Positions 1 through 6,210 of a stretch of 8,146 nt of DNA are shown here, piece after piece. A program made the position numbers and the translations under genes. Origin of the DNA: Clostridia bacterium. Its GTDB lineage: Bacteria; Bacillota; Clostridia; Christensenellales; Aristaeellaceae. Below the pieces are notes generated by a model that was not told the origin of the DNA, ran no database searches, and saw nothing but the letters and a program-made list of their open reading frames with translations. Numbering within the stretch: the stretch's first letter is position 1; each line of letters opens with the position of its first letter. The DNA lies in the NCBI GenBank assembly GCA_017537105.1, contig JAFWBZ010000261.1:1-8146 (forward strand). The letters run 5' to 3'.

Positions 1-2
1 GT

Positions 3-1358
3 TACTTCGTGCTGGGCATGGTCCACGACCTTTGGCCCCAGGTACCCGGCCGCTTCAAGGACTACATCGCCATGCCCAAGGCGAACATGTACCAGTCGCT
101 GCACACCACGGTGGTGAACCAGGGCCGCCCCTTCGAGGTCCAGATCCGCACCTTCGAGATGCACCGCACCGCCGAATACGGCATCGCGGCCCACTGGCGC
201 TATAAGGAAGGCAAGGCCGCCGACGAGCTGGACAACAAGCTGGCCTGGCTGCGCCGCATCCTGGACTGGCAGGGCGACGCCAAGGACCCCGGCGACTTTT
301 CAGAGCTTCTGAAGTTCGACCTCTTCGCCGAGGAGGTGTTCGTGTTCACCCCCCGGGGCGACGTGATCTCGCTGCCCAAGGGCGCGACGCCGCTGGATTT
401 TGCCTACCGCATCCACTCCGCCGTGGGCAACCGCTGCATCGGCGCGAAGGTGAACGGCCGCATCGTGCCGCTGGCGCACCAGCTGGAGACCGGCGACTTC
501 GTCGAGGTCATGACCTCGTCGTCCTCCCACGGCCCGTCCCGGGACTGGCTGAACATCGTCAAGACCTCCGAGGCCAAGGCCAAGATCCGCGCCTGGCTCA
601 AGAAGGAGCAGCGCGAGGACAACATCGTCCACGGCAAGGAGCTGCTGGAGCGCGAGGCGAAGCGGCTGGGCTATTCGATGTCCCAGCTGAGCAAACCGGA
701 GCTCGTGGAGACGCTGTACAAGCGCTATTCGGTGCAGTCCTACGACGACGTGTGCGCCATGGTGGGCTTCGGCGGTCTGAGCACCATACAGGTGCTGAAC
801 CGCCTGATCGACGAATACAAGAAGACGCAGAAGGCGGAGGATGTCGCGCCGCCAATGCCGGAGGTCAACAAGCCGGAGGAGGCGCCGAAGAAGCAGACCC
901 GCAGCTCCTCCAACGGCGTGATCGTCAAGGGCGAAAGCGGCATGCTGGTGCGCTTCGCCAAGTGCTGCTCGCCGCTGCCCGGCGACAAGATCATCGGCTA
1001 CATCACCCGTGGCCGGGGCGTGTCCGTGCATCGCGCGGACTGCGTGAGCCTGAAGGATCCCGGCGTGGAGAAGGACCGGCTCATTGAGGTCGAGTGGGAG
1101 AACCAGGCGGACGGCGGCACCTACGACGCGGAGATCCGCATCCTATGCTACAACCGGACCGGCCTGCTGGCGGAGCTCTCCGTGCTGTTCGCCTCCATGG
1201 AAGTTCCGGTCAGCGCCATCTCCGCCCACACCCTCAAGGACAATACCTTCATCTTCAACATCTCCCTGGTGATCAAAAACACCCAGCAGCTGAACAAGAT
1301 CATCAAGGAGCTGAACAAGTGGCCCGACATCATCGAGGTCAGCCGCGTCTCCGGGTGA
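3..1358 (+). CDS. relA: RelA/SpoT-family bifunctional (p)ppGpp synthetase/hydrolase, 5'-truncated by window edge
   Basis: This is the last 451 codons of a long RelA/SpoT homolog, the enzyme that makes and breaks the alarmone (p)ppGpp in the stringent response. The frame is open from base 3, so the GTG at 9 is an internal valine and not a start. Visible in order: the end of the synthetase domain, with RFKDYIAMPK at 51-80 and EVQIRT near 137; a TGS domain at about 316-515; a helical region to about 830; a Pro/Lys/Ser-rich linker at about 840-910; a zinc-finger-like domain with Cys codons 963, 966 and 1041 and His 1029; and a C-terminal ACT domain at about 1122-1355. The RFKD motif (RxKD) is the version found in bifunctional Rel enzymes; monofunctional RelA carries ExDD. 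The N-terminal HD hydrolase domain must lie upstream, out of view. In Firmicutes this gene commonly sits next to dtd, as here, 39 bases away. Ends at TGA 1356-1358. Confidence 0.96.
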   Translation, partial: YFVLGMVHDLWPQVPGRFKDYIAMPKANMYQSLHTTVVNQGRPFEVQIRTFEMHRTAEYGIAAHWRYKEGKAADELDNKLAWLRRILDWQGDAKDPGDFSELLKFDLFAEEVFVFTPRGDVISLPKGATPLDFAYRIHSAVGNRCIGAKVNGRIVPLAHQLETGDFVEVMTSSSSHGPSRDWLNIVKTSEAKAKIRAWLKKEQREDNIVHGKELLEREAKRLGYSMSQLSKPELVETLYKRYSVQSYDDVCAMVGFGGLSTIQVLNRLIDEYKKTQKAEDVAPPMPEVNKPEEAPKKQTRSSSNGVIVKGESGMLVRFAKCCSPLPGDKIIGYITRGRGVSVHRADCVSLKDPGVEKDRLIEVEWENQADGGTYDAEIRILCYNRTGLLAELSVLFASMEVPVSAISAHTLKDNTFIFNISLVIKNTQQLNKIIKELNKWPDIIEVSRVSG

Positions 1359-1383
1359 GACGCCGCTTCCTGCTTCATTCGAT

Positions 1384-1390
1384 GGGAGGA
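1384..1390 (+). promoter_or_regulatory. Shine-Dalgarno that fixes the TTG start of dtd
   Basis: GGGAGGA lies 7 bases before TTG 1398. The ATG at 1403 is out of frame with the Dtd protein, so this site and the conserved Dtd N-terminus (MRCVIQRV) together support the TTG start. Confidence 0.8.
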
Positions 1391-1397
1391 AAACACA

Positions 1398-1847
1398 TTG
1401 CGATGCGTGATCCAGAGGGTCGCCCGGGCGTCGGTGGACGTGGCGGGCGAGACCGTGGGCAAAATTGAGAACGGCTTTCTGGTGCTGGTGGGCGCGGAGG
1501 ACGGCGATACCGAATCCGACGCCCGCTATTGCGCCGACAAGATCGCCGGCCTGCGCGTGTTCGAAGACGCCAATGACAGGATGAACCTGTCGCTCGCGGA
1601 CGTGGGCGGCAGCGTGTTGCTGGTCAGCCAGTTCACGCTGCTGGCGGATGCCCGCCACGGCAGGCGCCCCGACTTCATCCGGGCCGCGAAGCCGGAGGTC
1701 GCGGAGCCGCTGTGCGAGGCGGTGAAGGCCATGCTGGAGCAGAGGGGCCTGCACGTGGAGACGGGCCGCTTCCGCACGCACATGGAGGTCAGCCTTTTGA
1801 ACGACGGTCCGGTGACCATCCTGCTGGACAGCCGGAAGACCTTCTGA
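1398..1847 (+). CDS. dtd: D-aminoacyl-tRNA deacylase (DTD)
   Basis: Encodes 149 residues, the usual length for bacterial DTD. The enzyme hydrolyses D-amino acids (and glycine mischarged on tRNA-Ala) from tRNA in the cytosol, a proofreading step for translation. Family marks are clear: the N-terminal MRCVIQRVARASV segment; the SQFTL motif at residues 77-81, followed by ADARHGRRPDF; and the NDGPVT segment at residues 135-140, which holds the Gly-cisPro element of the active site. Translation starts at TTG 1398 with a strong ribosome binding site 7 bases upstream. The G+C content over 1441-1800 is about 68% by hand count, typical of the window. It lies 39 bases after the RelA/SpoT gene with no visible terminator between them, so co-transcription is likely. 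The stop (1845-1847) is 2 bases from the next start. Confidence 0.96.
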   Translation: MRCVIQRVARASVDVAGETVGKIENGFLVLVGAEDGDTESDARYCADKIAGLRVFEDANDRMNLSLADVGGSVLLVSQFTLLADARHGRRPDFIRAAKPEVAEPLCEAVKAMLEQRGLHVETGRFRTHMEVSLLNDGPVTILLDSRKTF

Positions 1848-1849
1848 CC

Positions 1850-2284
1850 ATGGTCCGGGAAGCGGTGTATTCAGACCTTCATGGTCTGCTGGCATTGTAT
1901 CTGCACCTGCACGAAACAGACGTGCCCGAGGATTCAGAGACGCTTCGCTCGACCTGGTCGCGGATCATGAGAGACGGAAATCATCACGTCATCGTGGATG
2001 AGACGGACGGGAAACTCGTTGCGTCCTGTGTCTGTGTGATCATCCCCAACCTGACCCGAAACGCGCGCCCCTACGCCTTCATCGAAAACGTGGTGACCCA
2101 TGCCGATTACCGCCGCCAGGGCAGGGCGAGGATGTGCCTCGATTATGCCCGTGCAATCGCCTCGCAGGCGGGCTGCTACAAGATCATGCTCATGACCAGC
2201 GCGAAGACCGCGGGGACGTTGGAATTCTACCGGAATTGCGGGTTCAACGATGCCGACAAGACGGCGTTCATACAATGGCTATAA
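1850..2284 (+). CDS. GNAT-family N-acetyltransferase
   Basis: Encodes 144 residues from ATG 1850, two bases after the dtd stop; the open frame upstream is only a shadow of dtd. It is a single-domain GNAT protein. The core is residues 76-93, where the ENVVTH strand leads into RRQGRA, the R/Q-x-x-G-x-A pyrophosphate loop that holds acetyl-CoA. EFYRNCGF at 125-132 is the usual C-terminal GNAT motif. It should transfer an acetyl group to an amine, but the substrate (small molecule, antibiotic or protein N-terminus) cannot be told from sequence. No good Shine-Dalgarno is visible, so translation probably depends on coupling to dtd. Its G+C is about 58% over 1861-2280 against about 68% in dtd, hinting at later acquisition. 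A 10-base palindrome (GACCATGGTC, 1846-1855) spans the dtd stop and this start. Confidence 0.88.
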   Translation: MVREAVYSDLHGLLALYLHLHETDVPEDSETLRSTWSRIMRDGNHHVIVDETDGKLVASCVCVIIPNLTRNARPYAFIENVVTHADYRRQGRARMCLDYARAIASQAGCYKIMLMTSAKTAGTLEFYRNCGFNDADKTAFIQWL

Positions 2285-2285
2285 T
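2280..2285 (+). promoter_or_regulatory. Possible -10 element of an internal promoter for the MBL hydrolase-hemZ pair
   Basis: A perfect TATAAT spans the end of the GNAT gene, in a locally AT-rich patch, 21 bases before the start codon of the hydrolase. No good -35 hexamer sits at the normal distance: CCGACA at 2253-2258 is 21 bases away, and AAGACG at 2258-2263 is a poor match. The case rests on the -10 alone. Confidence 0.3.
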
Positions 2286-2305
2286 ATCATTTCACGGAGG
2301 ACGGC

Positions 2306-2926
2306 ATGCCCATTCAAATCCAATCCGTATGCTGCGGTGAAATCGGCGAAAACGCTTGGATCGTCCGGGCAGAGGGCCGGGGCGATTGCGTGGTCATCGA
2401 TCCCGGCGACGAGTATCCCAAGCTGAACCAGGCGATCGGCGGCAGGAGGGTAGCCGCCATGCTGCTGACCCACGGACACTTCGACCACATCATGGCCGTC
2501 GGGGAGCTTCAAGAGGCGACCGGCGCGCCGGTGTATGTCTCCGCGGAGGATGCAGAGATGCTGGACGACCCCCGGAAGAACGGCCTGCTGGGTCTGATGG
2601 GCGGCGCGACGATGCCCGGTCCGGCGATTCGCGCGCTGCCCTTCGGGGAGAAGCTGTCCGCCGCGGGCATGGATTTCGAAATTCTGCCCACCCCCGGGCA
2701 CTCGAAGGGCTCGGTCTGTCTGTATCTGCCTGCGGAGGGCGCGCTGTTCTCCGGGGACACGCTGTTCCTGGCGGGCTTTGGCCGCATGGACCTGTACGGA
2801 GGCAGCCCCATGGAGATGCGCGAGTCGCTGAAGAGGCTGTTCGCGCTGCCGCCAGAGACCCGTGTGTATCCCGGCCATGGCGGCGAGACCACCATCGGCG
2901 CGGAAAGGAGCCGCTACCGCCTATGA
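2306..2926 (+). CDS. MBL-fold metal-dependent hydrolase, glyoxalase II-like
   Basis: Encodes 206 residues. ATG 2306 is preceded by GGAGG (2296-2300) at 5 bases. This is a cytosolic metallo-beta-lactamase-fold enzyme of the small glyoxalase-II-like group. The dinuclear metal site looks complete: THGHFDH gives His56, His58, Asp60 and His61; His132 is in PTPGHSKGS; Asp151 is in FSGDTLF; and His191 is in YPGHGGET. The C-terminal TTIGAER ending is common in these proteins. They are generally annotated as hydroxyacylglutathione hydrolase-like, but the true thiol-ester substrate in clostridia is usually unknown. It lacks the extra C-terminal helical domain of classical GloB (about 250 residues), which argues against assuming a glutathione substrate. 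Its stop overlaps the hemZ start (ATGA, 2923-2926), so the two are translationally coupled. Confidence 0.92.
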   Translation: MPIQIQSVCCGEIGENAWIVRAEGRGDCVVIDPGDEYPKLNQAIGGRRVAAMLLTHGHFDHIMAVGELQEATGAPVYVSAEDAEMLDDPRKNGLLGLMGGATMPGPAIRALPFGEKLSAAGMDFEILPTPGHSKGSVCLYLPAEGALFSGDTLFLAGFGRMDLYGGSPMEMRESLKRLFALPPETRVYPGHGGETTIGAERSRYRL

Positions 2927-4371
2927 TCCGCATCATCACGGACGCGCCGGAGTTCTTTTCCGACCTCGGCGACGTGCTCCGGCTGTTCTACGGCGACATC
3001 CAGATCAGCCTGACGGAAGGCGACAGGGTATTTGAGCATCACTTCGCCGAGACCGACGGCCAGTGGATCGACACGTGGTGCTGCGAAGAATCCGAAAGCG
3101 TCCTCGCGCAGCCCGTCTTCGTCGGCACGGCGGTGGAGATCAAGCGCCTGCGGAAGCGGCAGGTGAAGCTGGGCCTTTACAACCTGCTGAAAAAACTGAC
3201 CGGCGTCCGCCCTCCCTGGGGCAGCCTGACGGGCATCCGGCCCACGCGGCTGCTGTACGAGGCCATGGAAGAGGGCATGGACCTGGAGACTGCCGTGCAC
3301 CACGTGGAGATGGCCTACGACGTCACCCCCGAAAAGGCGGCGCTGCTGGGAGACATCGCCCGGATGCAGCGGGGCATCCGCGAGGCGCGCCCGGACCAGT
3401 TCGACCTGTACATCGGCATTCCCTTCTGCAAGACCCGCTGCTCCTACTGCTCGTTCTCAGCGGGGGAGATCGGCGACGGGCGCCGCGTCGGCCCCTACGT
3501 GGAGGCGCTGCTCCGGGAGATCGCGCTGTGTCGGGATCTGATGGCCGAGGCAGGCATGTCGGTGCGCGCAGGTTATGTCGGCGGCGGCACGCCCACGGCG
3601 ATTCCCTGCGGGGAGCTGGCGCGCATCCTGGACGCGGCGCAGGCGGCGTTTCCCGGCGCTGTGGAGTGGACCGTGGAGGCCGGCCGGCCGGACACCATCG
3701 ACCGCGAGAAGCTTCAGATGCTGCGCGACCGCGGCGTGGGCCGCATCTCGGTCAACCCCCAGTCCTTCAACGACGAAACGCTCCGGCGCATCGGGCGCGC
3801 CCACACCGGTGCGGAGACGCTGGCCGCCTATGCGCTGGCGCGGGAGCTGGGCTTTGAGGACATCAACATGGACCTGATCGCGGCGCTGCCCGGGGAGACG
3901 GTTCGGGATTTCGAGCACACGCTGGACGTGGTGGAGCGGCTGTCCCCGGACAGCGTCACCGTGCACTCGCTGGCCATCAAGCGTTCGAGCCGGCTCCACG
4001 AGCAGTTGACCGTATCGGGCGGGCATACCCAGATTGGGGCGGAGGGCGCCGCGGAGATGATCGACACGGCCCACAATCGGCTGACGGCAGCGGGATATCG
4101 ACCCTATTACCTCTACCGGCAGAAGTACATGGCGGGCAACCTGGAGAACGTGGGCTACGCAAGGCCTGGCAAGGCCTGCCTCTACAACATCGGCAACATG
4201 GAGGAGACCGTGAGCGTGTTGGCGCTGGGCGCAGGGGCCATCTCCAAGTGGCTGTTCGACCGGACGCTGCGCATCGAGCGCGCGCCGAACGTGCGCAACA
4301 TCGACGAGTATATCGCCCGCGTGGAAGAGATGGTGGAGCGAAAGCGCGCGGTGATTCTGCAGGGGAGGTGA
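2923..4371 (+). CDS. hemZ: HemZ-type radical SAM protein (coproporphyrinogen dehydrogenase-like)
   Basis: Encodes 482 residues from ATG 2923, which overlaps the preceding stop; AGGAG at 2906-2910 lies 12 bases upstream. Residues 1 to about 160 form the HemZ-specific N-terminal region, including GSLTGIRPTRLLYEAMEEG. The radical SAM core starts at about 163 (DLYIGIPFCKTRCSYCSF) with cluster ligands Cys169, Cys173 and Cys176, then YVGGGTPTA at 218-226. The C-terminal part has the YYLYRQKYMAGNLENVGY signature typical of HemZ. Such proteins are annotated as oxygen-independent coproporphyrinogen III dehydrogenases of heme synthesis. However, the motif here is CxxxCxxCxF, as in the heme chaperone HemW, and lacks the fourth Cys of HemN (CxxxCxxCxC). 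I also see no HNxxYW heme motif of HemW. The family name is therefore secure but the reaction is not. Many anaerobes carry hemZ without a full heme pathway. Confidence 0.93.
   Translation: MIRIITDAPEFFSDLGDVLRLFYGDIQISLTEGDRVFEHHFAETDGQWIDTWCCEESESVLAQPVFVGTAVEIKRLRKRQVKLGLYNLLKKLTGVRPPWGSLTGIRPTRLLYEAMEEGMDLETAVHHVEMAYDVTPEKAALLGDIARMQRGIREARPDQFDLYIGIPFCKTRCSYCSFSAGEIGDGRRVGPYVEALLREIALCRDLMAEAGMSVRAGYVGGGTPTAIPCGELARILDAAQAAFPGAVEWTVEAGRPDTIDREKLQMLRDRGVGRISVNPQSFNDETLRRIGRAHTGAETLAAYALARELGFEDINMDLIAALPGETVRDFEHTLDVVERLSPDSVTVHSLAIKRSSRLHEQLTVSGGHTQIGAEGAAEMIDTAHNRLTAAGYRPYYLYRQKYMAGNLENVGYARPGKACLYNIGNMEETVSVLALGAGAISKWLFDRTLRIERAPNVRNIDEYIARVEEMVERKRAVILQGR
4362..4368 (+). promoter_or_regulatory. 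Shine-Dalgarno that selects GTG 4377 for the lipoprotein cyclophilin
   Basis: GGGGAGG lies inside the last codons of hemZ and 8 bases before GTG 4377. An in-frame GTG at 4368 overlaps this site and the hemZ stop, and is too close to be used. Confidence 0.7.
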
Positions 4372-4376
4372 GTGCG

Positions 4377-5027
4377 GTGAAGCGATGGAGCTGCCTGCTG
4401 ATGATTCTTGCCCTCGCGCTGGTCCTGGCCGGCTGCGGTGCGCGCGAGCCCGAGGAAGCGGTGCCGAATCCCGTGGCGACCATAACCCTCACCGACGGCA
4501 GCCAGATGCGCATCGAGCTGCGGCCGGACATTGCGCCGAACACCGTCAACAACTTCATCAAGCTGGCCAATGACGGTTTCTACGACGGCCAGCAGATCTT
4601 TCGCGTGGTGTCCAACGTGCTGATCCAGATGGGCGACCCCAACAACGACGGCACCGGCGATCCCGGCTATTACATCAAGGGTGAATTTGACGCCAATGGC
4701 TTCAAGAACGGCCTGTCCCACATGCGGGGCACGGTGTCCATGGCACGCAAGTCCGACTACGATACCGGCGGCAGCCAGTTCTTCATCATGGAGGGCAGCT
4801 ATCCCGAGTACGACGGCAACTACGCCGCCTTCGGCACCCTCGCCGACGCAGCCAGCCTGGAGACGCTGGATCAGATCGGCTCCCGCCCGGTGGACGGCAG
4901 CTACGTGCCGCTGGACCGCATTCGCATCCAGCGCATTCGCGTGGAGACCTTTGAGGCGGAGTATCCCGATCCGGAGACGTTGAAAAAGGACGAAATCGAC
5001 AACCGAAAGGACGGTAAGAAGAAGTGA
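4377..5027 (+). CDS. Peptidyl-prolyl cis-trans isomerase, cyclophilin type, predicted lipoprotein
   Basis: Encodes 216 residues from GTG 4377. The N-terminus is a lipoprotein signal: MKR, a hydrophobic stretch, then the lipobox LAGC with the lipidated Cys at 20. The mature protein should be anchored on the outer face of the membrane. The cyclophilin domain spans about 32-192 and includes APNTVNNF, DGTGDPGYYIKGEF and GGSQFFI. Cyclophilins speed proline cis-trans isomerisation in folding proteins. The pocket is altered compared with its two neighbours and with human CypA numbering: Arg55 (R76), Gln63 (Q84), Gln111 (Q134) and Phe113 (F136) are kept, but His54 is Phe75, Phe60 is Val81, Met61 is Leu82 and Leu122 is Tyr. 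Activity may be low or the specificity changed. A charged Lys/Asp/Glu tail ends the protein. It starts 5 bases after hemZ, and its stop overlaps the next start (GTGA, 5024-5027). Confidence 0.92.
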   Translation: MKRWSCLLMILALALVLAGCGAREPEEAVPNPVATITLTDGSQMRIELRPDIAPNTVNNFIKLANDGFYDGQQIFRVVSNVLIQMGDPNNDGTGDPGYYIKGEFDANGFKNGLSHMRGTVSMARKSDYDTGGSQFFIMEGSYPEYDGNYAAFGTLADAASLETLDQIGSRPVDGSYVPLDRIRIQRIRVETFEAEYPDPETLKKDEIDNRKDGKKK

Positions 5028-5608
5028 AGAAGTGCATTGTTTTGCTGATGGCGCTGGCGCTGCTCCTGTCTGCAGCCCTGGCTGAGGCTGCGCAGCATCC
5101 CGTGGCTACCATCGAGATGGAGAACGGCGGCGTGATCCGGCTGGAGCTGTACCCGGAGGTGGCGCCCAATACCGCGGCGAATTTTATCCAGCTGGCCAAC
5201 GGCGGGTTCTATGACGGCCTGATCTTCCACCGCGTCATCGAGGGGTTCATGATCCAGGGCGGCGATCCCACCGGCACCGGCATGGGCGGCCCGGGCTATT
5301 CCATCAAGGGCGAGTTTGCCGCCAACGGCGTCGAAAACGCTCTCTCCCACGAGCGGGGCGTGATCTCCATGGCCCGCGCCCAGGACTTCGACTCCGCGGG
5401 CAGTCAGTTCTTCATCATGCACGCCGACGGTCCCTTCCTGGACGGGCAGTACGCCGCCTTCGGGCGGGTCACCGAGGGCATGGACGTGGTGGATGCCATC
5501 GCCTCGACGAAGACCGACGCCAGTGACCGGCCCGTGGAAGCGCAGCGGATCGGGAGCATCCGCGTGGAGACCTGGGGAGAGACCTACGAAGTGGAAACCG
5601 TTCATTAA
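5024..5608 (+). CDS. Peptidyl-prolyl cis-trans isomerase, cyclophilin type, predicted secreted
   Basis: Encodes 194 residues from GTG 5024, overlapping the previous stop; no strong ribosome binding site is seen, so coupling to the upstream gene is likely. The N-terminus is a signal peptide: MKK, a Leu/Ala-rich core, and a probable cleavage after SAALA or AEA (residues 20-22). The only early Cys (position 4) is in the n-region, so it is not a lipoprotein. The cyclophilin domain covers about 26-190 with an intact pocket: FHRV (Arg70), GFMIQGGDP (Phe75, Met76, Gln78) and GSQFFIMH (Gln128, Phe130). The human Trp121 position is Phe, as is common in bacterial enzymes. It should help fold exported proteins outside the membrane. 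By eye it is about 70% identical to the third copy downstream and clearly less similar to the lipoprotein copy upstream. Ends at TAA 5606-5608. Confidence 0.92.
   Translation: MKKCIVLLMALALLLSAALAEAAQHPVATIEMENGGVIRLELYPEVAPNTAANFIQLANGGFYDGLIFHRVIEGFMIQGGDPTGTGMGGPGYSIKGEFAANGVENALSHERGVISMARAQDFDSAGSQFFIMHADGPFLDGQYAAFGRVTEGMDVVDAIASTKTDASDRPVEAQRIGSIRVETWGETYEVETVH
5291..5320 (+). repeat. 30-base exact direct repeat shared by cyclophilin copies 2 and 3 (partner 5830-5859)
   Basis: The stretch encoding PGYSIKGEFA is identical base for base at 5291-5320 and 5830-5859. A second exact repeat of 29 bases (encoding TEGMDVVDAI) lies at 5471-5499 and 6013-6041, and a 21-base one (encoding QFFIMHA) at 5405-5425 and 5947-5967. 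These identities extend through synonymous positions, which points to recent duplication or gene conversion. Confidence 0.85.
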
Positions 5609-5611
5609 TGC

Positions 5612-5618
5612 AGGAGGA
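5612..5618 (+). promoter_or_regulatory. Shine-Dalgarno that selects ATG 5626 for the third cyclophilin
   Basis: AGGAGGA lies 7 bases before ATG 5626. An in-frame ATG at 5608 overlaps the previous stop (TAATG), but it has no ribosome binding site at a good distance and would place this AGGAGGA inside the coding region. Confidence 0.75.
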
Positions 5619-5625
5619 GAGAGCA

Positions 5626-6153
5626 ATGCGCAAGAATCCCATCGTGACCATCGAAATGGAAGACGGCGGCAGGATCGTCGCCGAGCTGTATCCCGAGATC
5701 GCCCCCAATACCGTGGCGAACTTTGTGAACCTGGTGGAGTCCGGCTTCTACAATGGCCTGATCTTCCACCGCGTCATTCCCGGCTTTATGATCCAGGGCG
5801 GCGACCCGCAGGGCACCGGCATGGGTGGTCCGGGCTATTCCATCAAGGGCGAGTTTGCCCGCAATGGCTTTCGACAGAACAATCTGAAGCACACCCGGGG
5901 AGTGCTCTCCATGGCGCGCAGCATGATGCCGAATTCGGCGGGCAGCCAGTTCTTCATCATGCACGCCAACGCTCCGCACCTGGACGGCGACTATGCCGGC
6001 TTCGGCAAGGTGACCGAGGGCATGGACGTGGTGGATGCCATTGCCCAGACGCCCACCGGCTTCCAGGACCGCCCGGTTCGGGAGCAGCGCATCAAAGCCG
6101 CCACGGTGGAGACCTTCGGCGAGACCTATCAGGTCGAGAAATACGGAAGATAG
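5626..6153 (+). CDS. ppiB: Peptidyl-prolyl cis-trans isomerase, cyclophilin type, cytosolic (PpiB-like)
   Basis: Encodes 175 residues from ATG 5626; a start at 5608 would add only six residues (MQEERA). There is no signal peptide or lipobox, and the protein begins directly with the domain (MRKNPIVTIEMEDGG), so it should act in the cytosol. The catalytic pocket is complete: FHRVIPGFMIQGGDP with Arg49, Phe54, Met55 and Gln57, and GSQFFIMHA with Gln108 and Phe110. The human Trp121 position is His. It is the closest of the three to the textbook bacterial cyclophilin and close in size to one. It shares exact 29- and 30-base stretches with the secreted copy upstream. Ends at TAG 6151-6153, followed by a 57-base spacer before topB. 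The symbol ppiB is given by type (single-domain, cytosolic), not by proven orthology. Confidence 0.93.
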   Translation: MRKNPIVTIEMEDGGRIVAELYPEIAPNTVANFVNLVESGFYNGLIFHRVIPGFMIQGGDPQGTGMGGPGYSIKGEFARNGFRQNNLKHTRGVLSMARSMMPNSAGSQFFIMHANAPHLDGDYAGFGKVTEGMDVVDAIAQTPTGFQDRPVREQRIKAATVETFGETYQVEKYGR

Positions 6154-6160
6154 CACGGCG

Positions 6161-6204
6161 ACAGGGAGCGGGGAGAAACCGGCTCCCTGTTCTGCGAACA
6201 GGAG
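6161..6204 (+). promoter_or_regulatory. topB: Overlapping hairpins in the topB leader, one covering part of the ribosome binding site
   Basis: Two stems compete here. Stem A pairs 6161-6169 (ACAGGGAGC) with 6182-6190 (GCTCCCTGT) and can extend by GG/CC across a mismatch. Stem B pairs 6186-6192 (CCTGTTC) with 6196-6202 (GAACAGG) around a TGC loop. They share 6186-6190, so only one can form. Stem B takes up the AGG of the topB Shine-Dalgarno AGGAG (6200-6204). No T-run follows either stem, so this is not a normal terminator. The structures are seen in the sequence; a regulatory role is inference. Confidence 0.4.
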
Positions 6205-6210
6205 CATCGC

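Noticed and set aside
300..1031. A 243-codon - strand frame opposite relA
   Set aside because: A shadow of a conserved gene; its translation is Leu/Ala/Arg/His-rich with no domain.
1846..1888. Palindrome GACCATGGTC (1846-1855) and a 6-bp stem CAGACC/GGTCTG (1872-1888) at the start of the GNAT gene
   Set aside because: Short, within coding sequence and easily expected by chance; no operator family fits and there is no sign of an attachment site or target duplication.
2356..2922. A long upstream extension of the hemZ frame across the MBL hydrolase
   Set aside because: It is the hydrolase gene read in another frame (Arg/Gly-rich). The HemZ protein begins at ATG 2923 with its own ribosome binding site.
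6161..6190. Rho-independent terminator between the third cyclophilin and topB
   Set aside because: The stem is good but is followed by TCTGCGAACA, with no T-run, so classical termination is unlikely.
6189..6202. LexA/DinR operator before topB (GTTC-TGC-GAAC)
   Set aside because: The half-sites are in the reverse order of the Gram-positive SOS box (CGAAC-N4-GTTCG) and the spacing is 3, so it reads as a hairpin rather than a LexA site.
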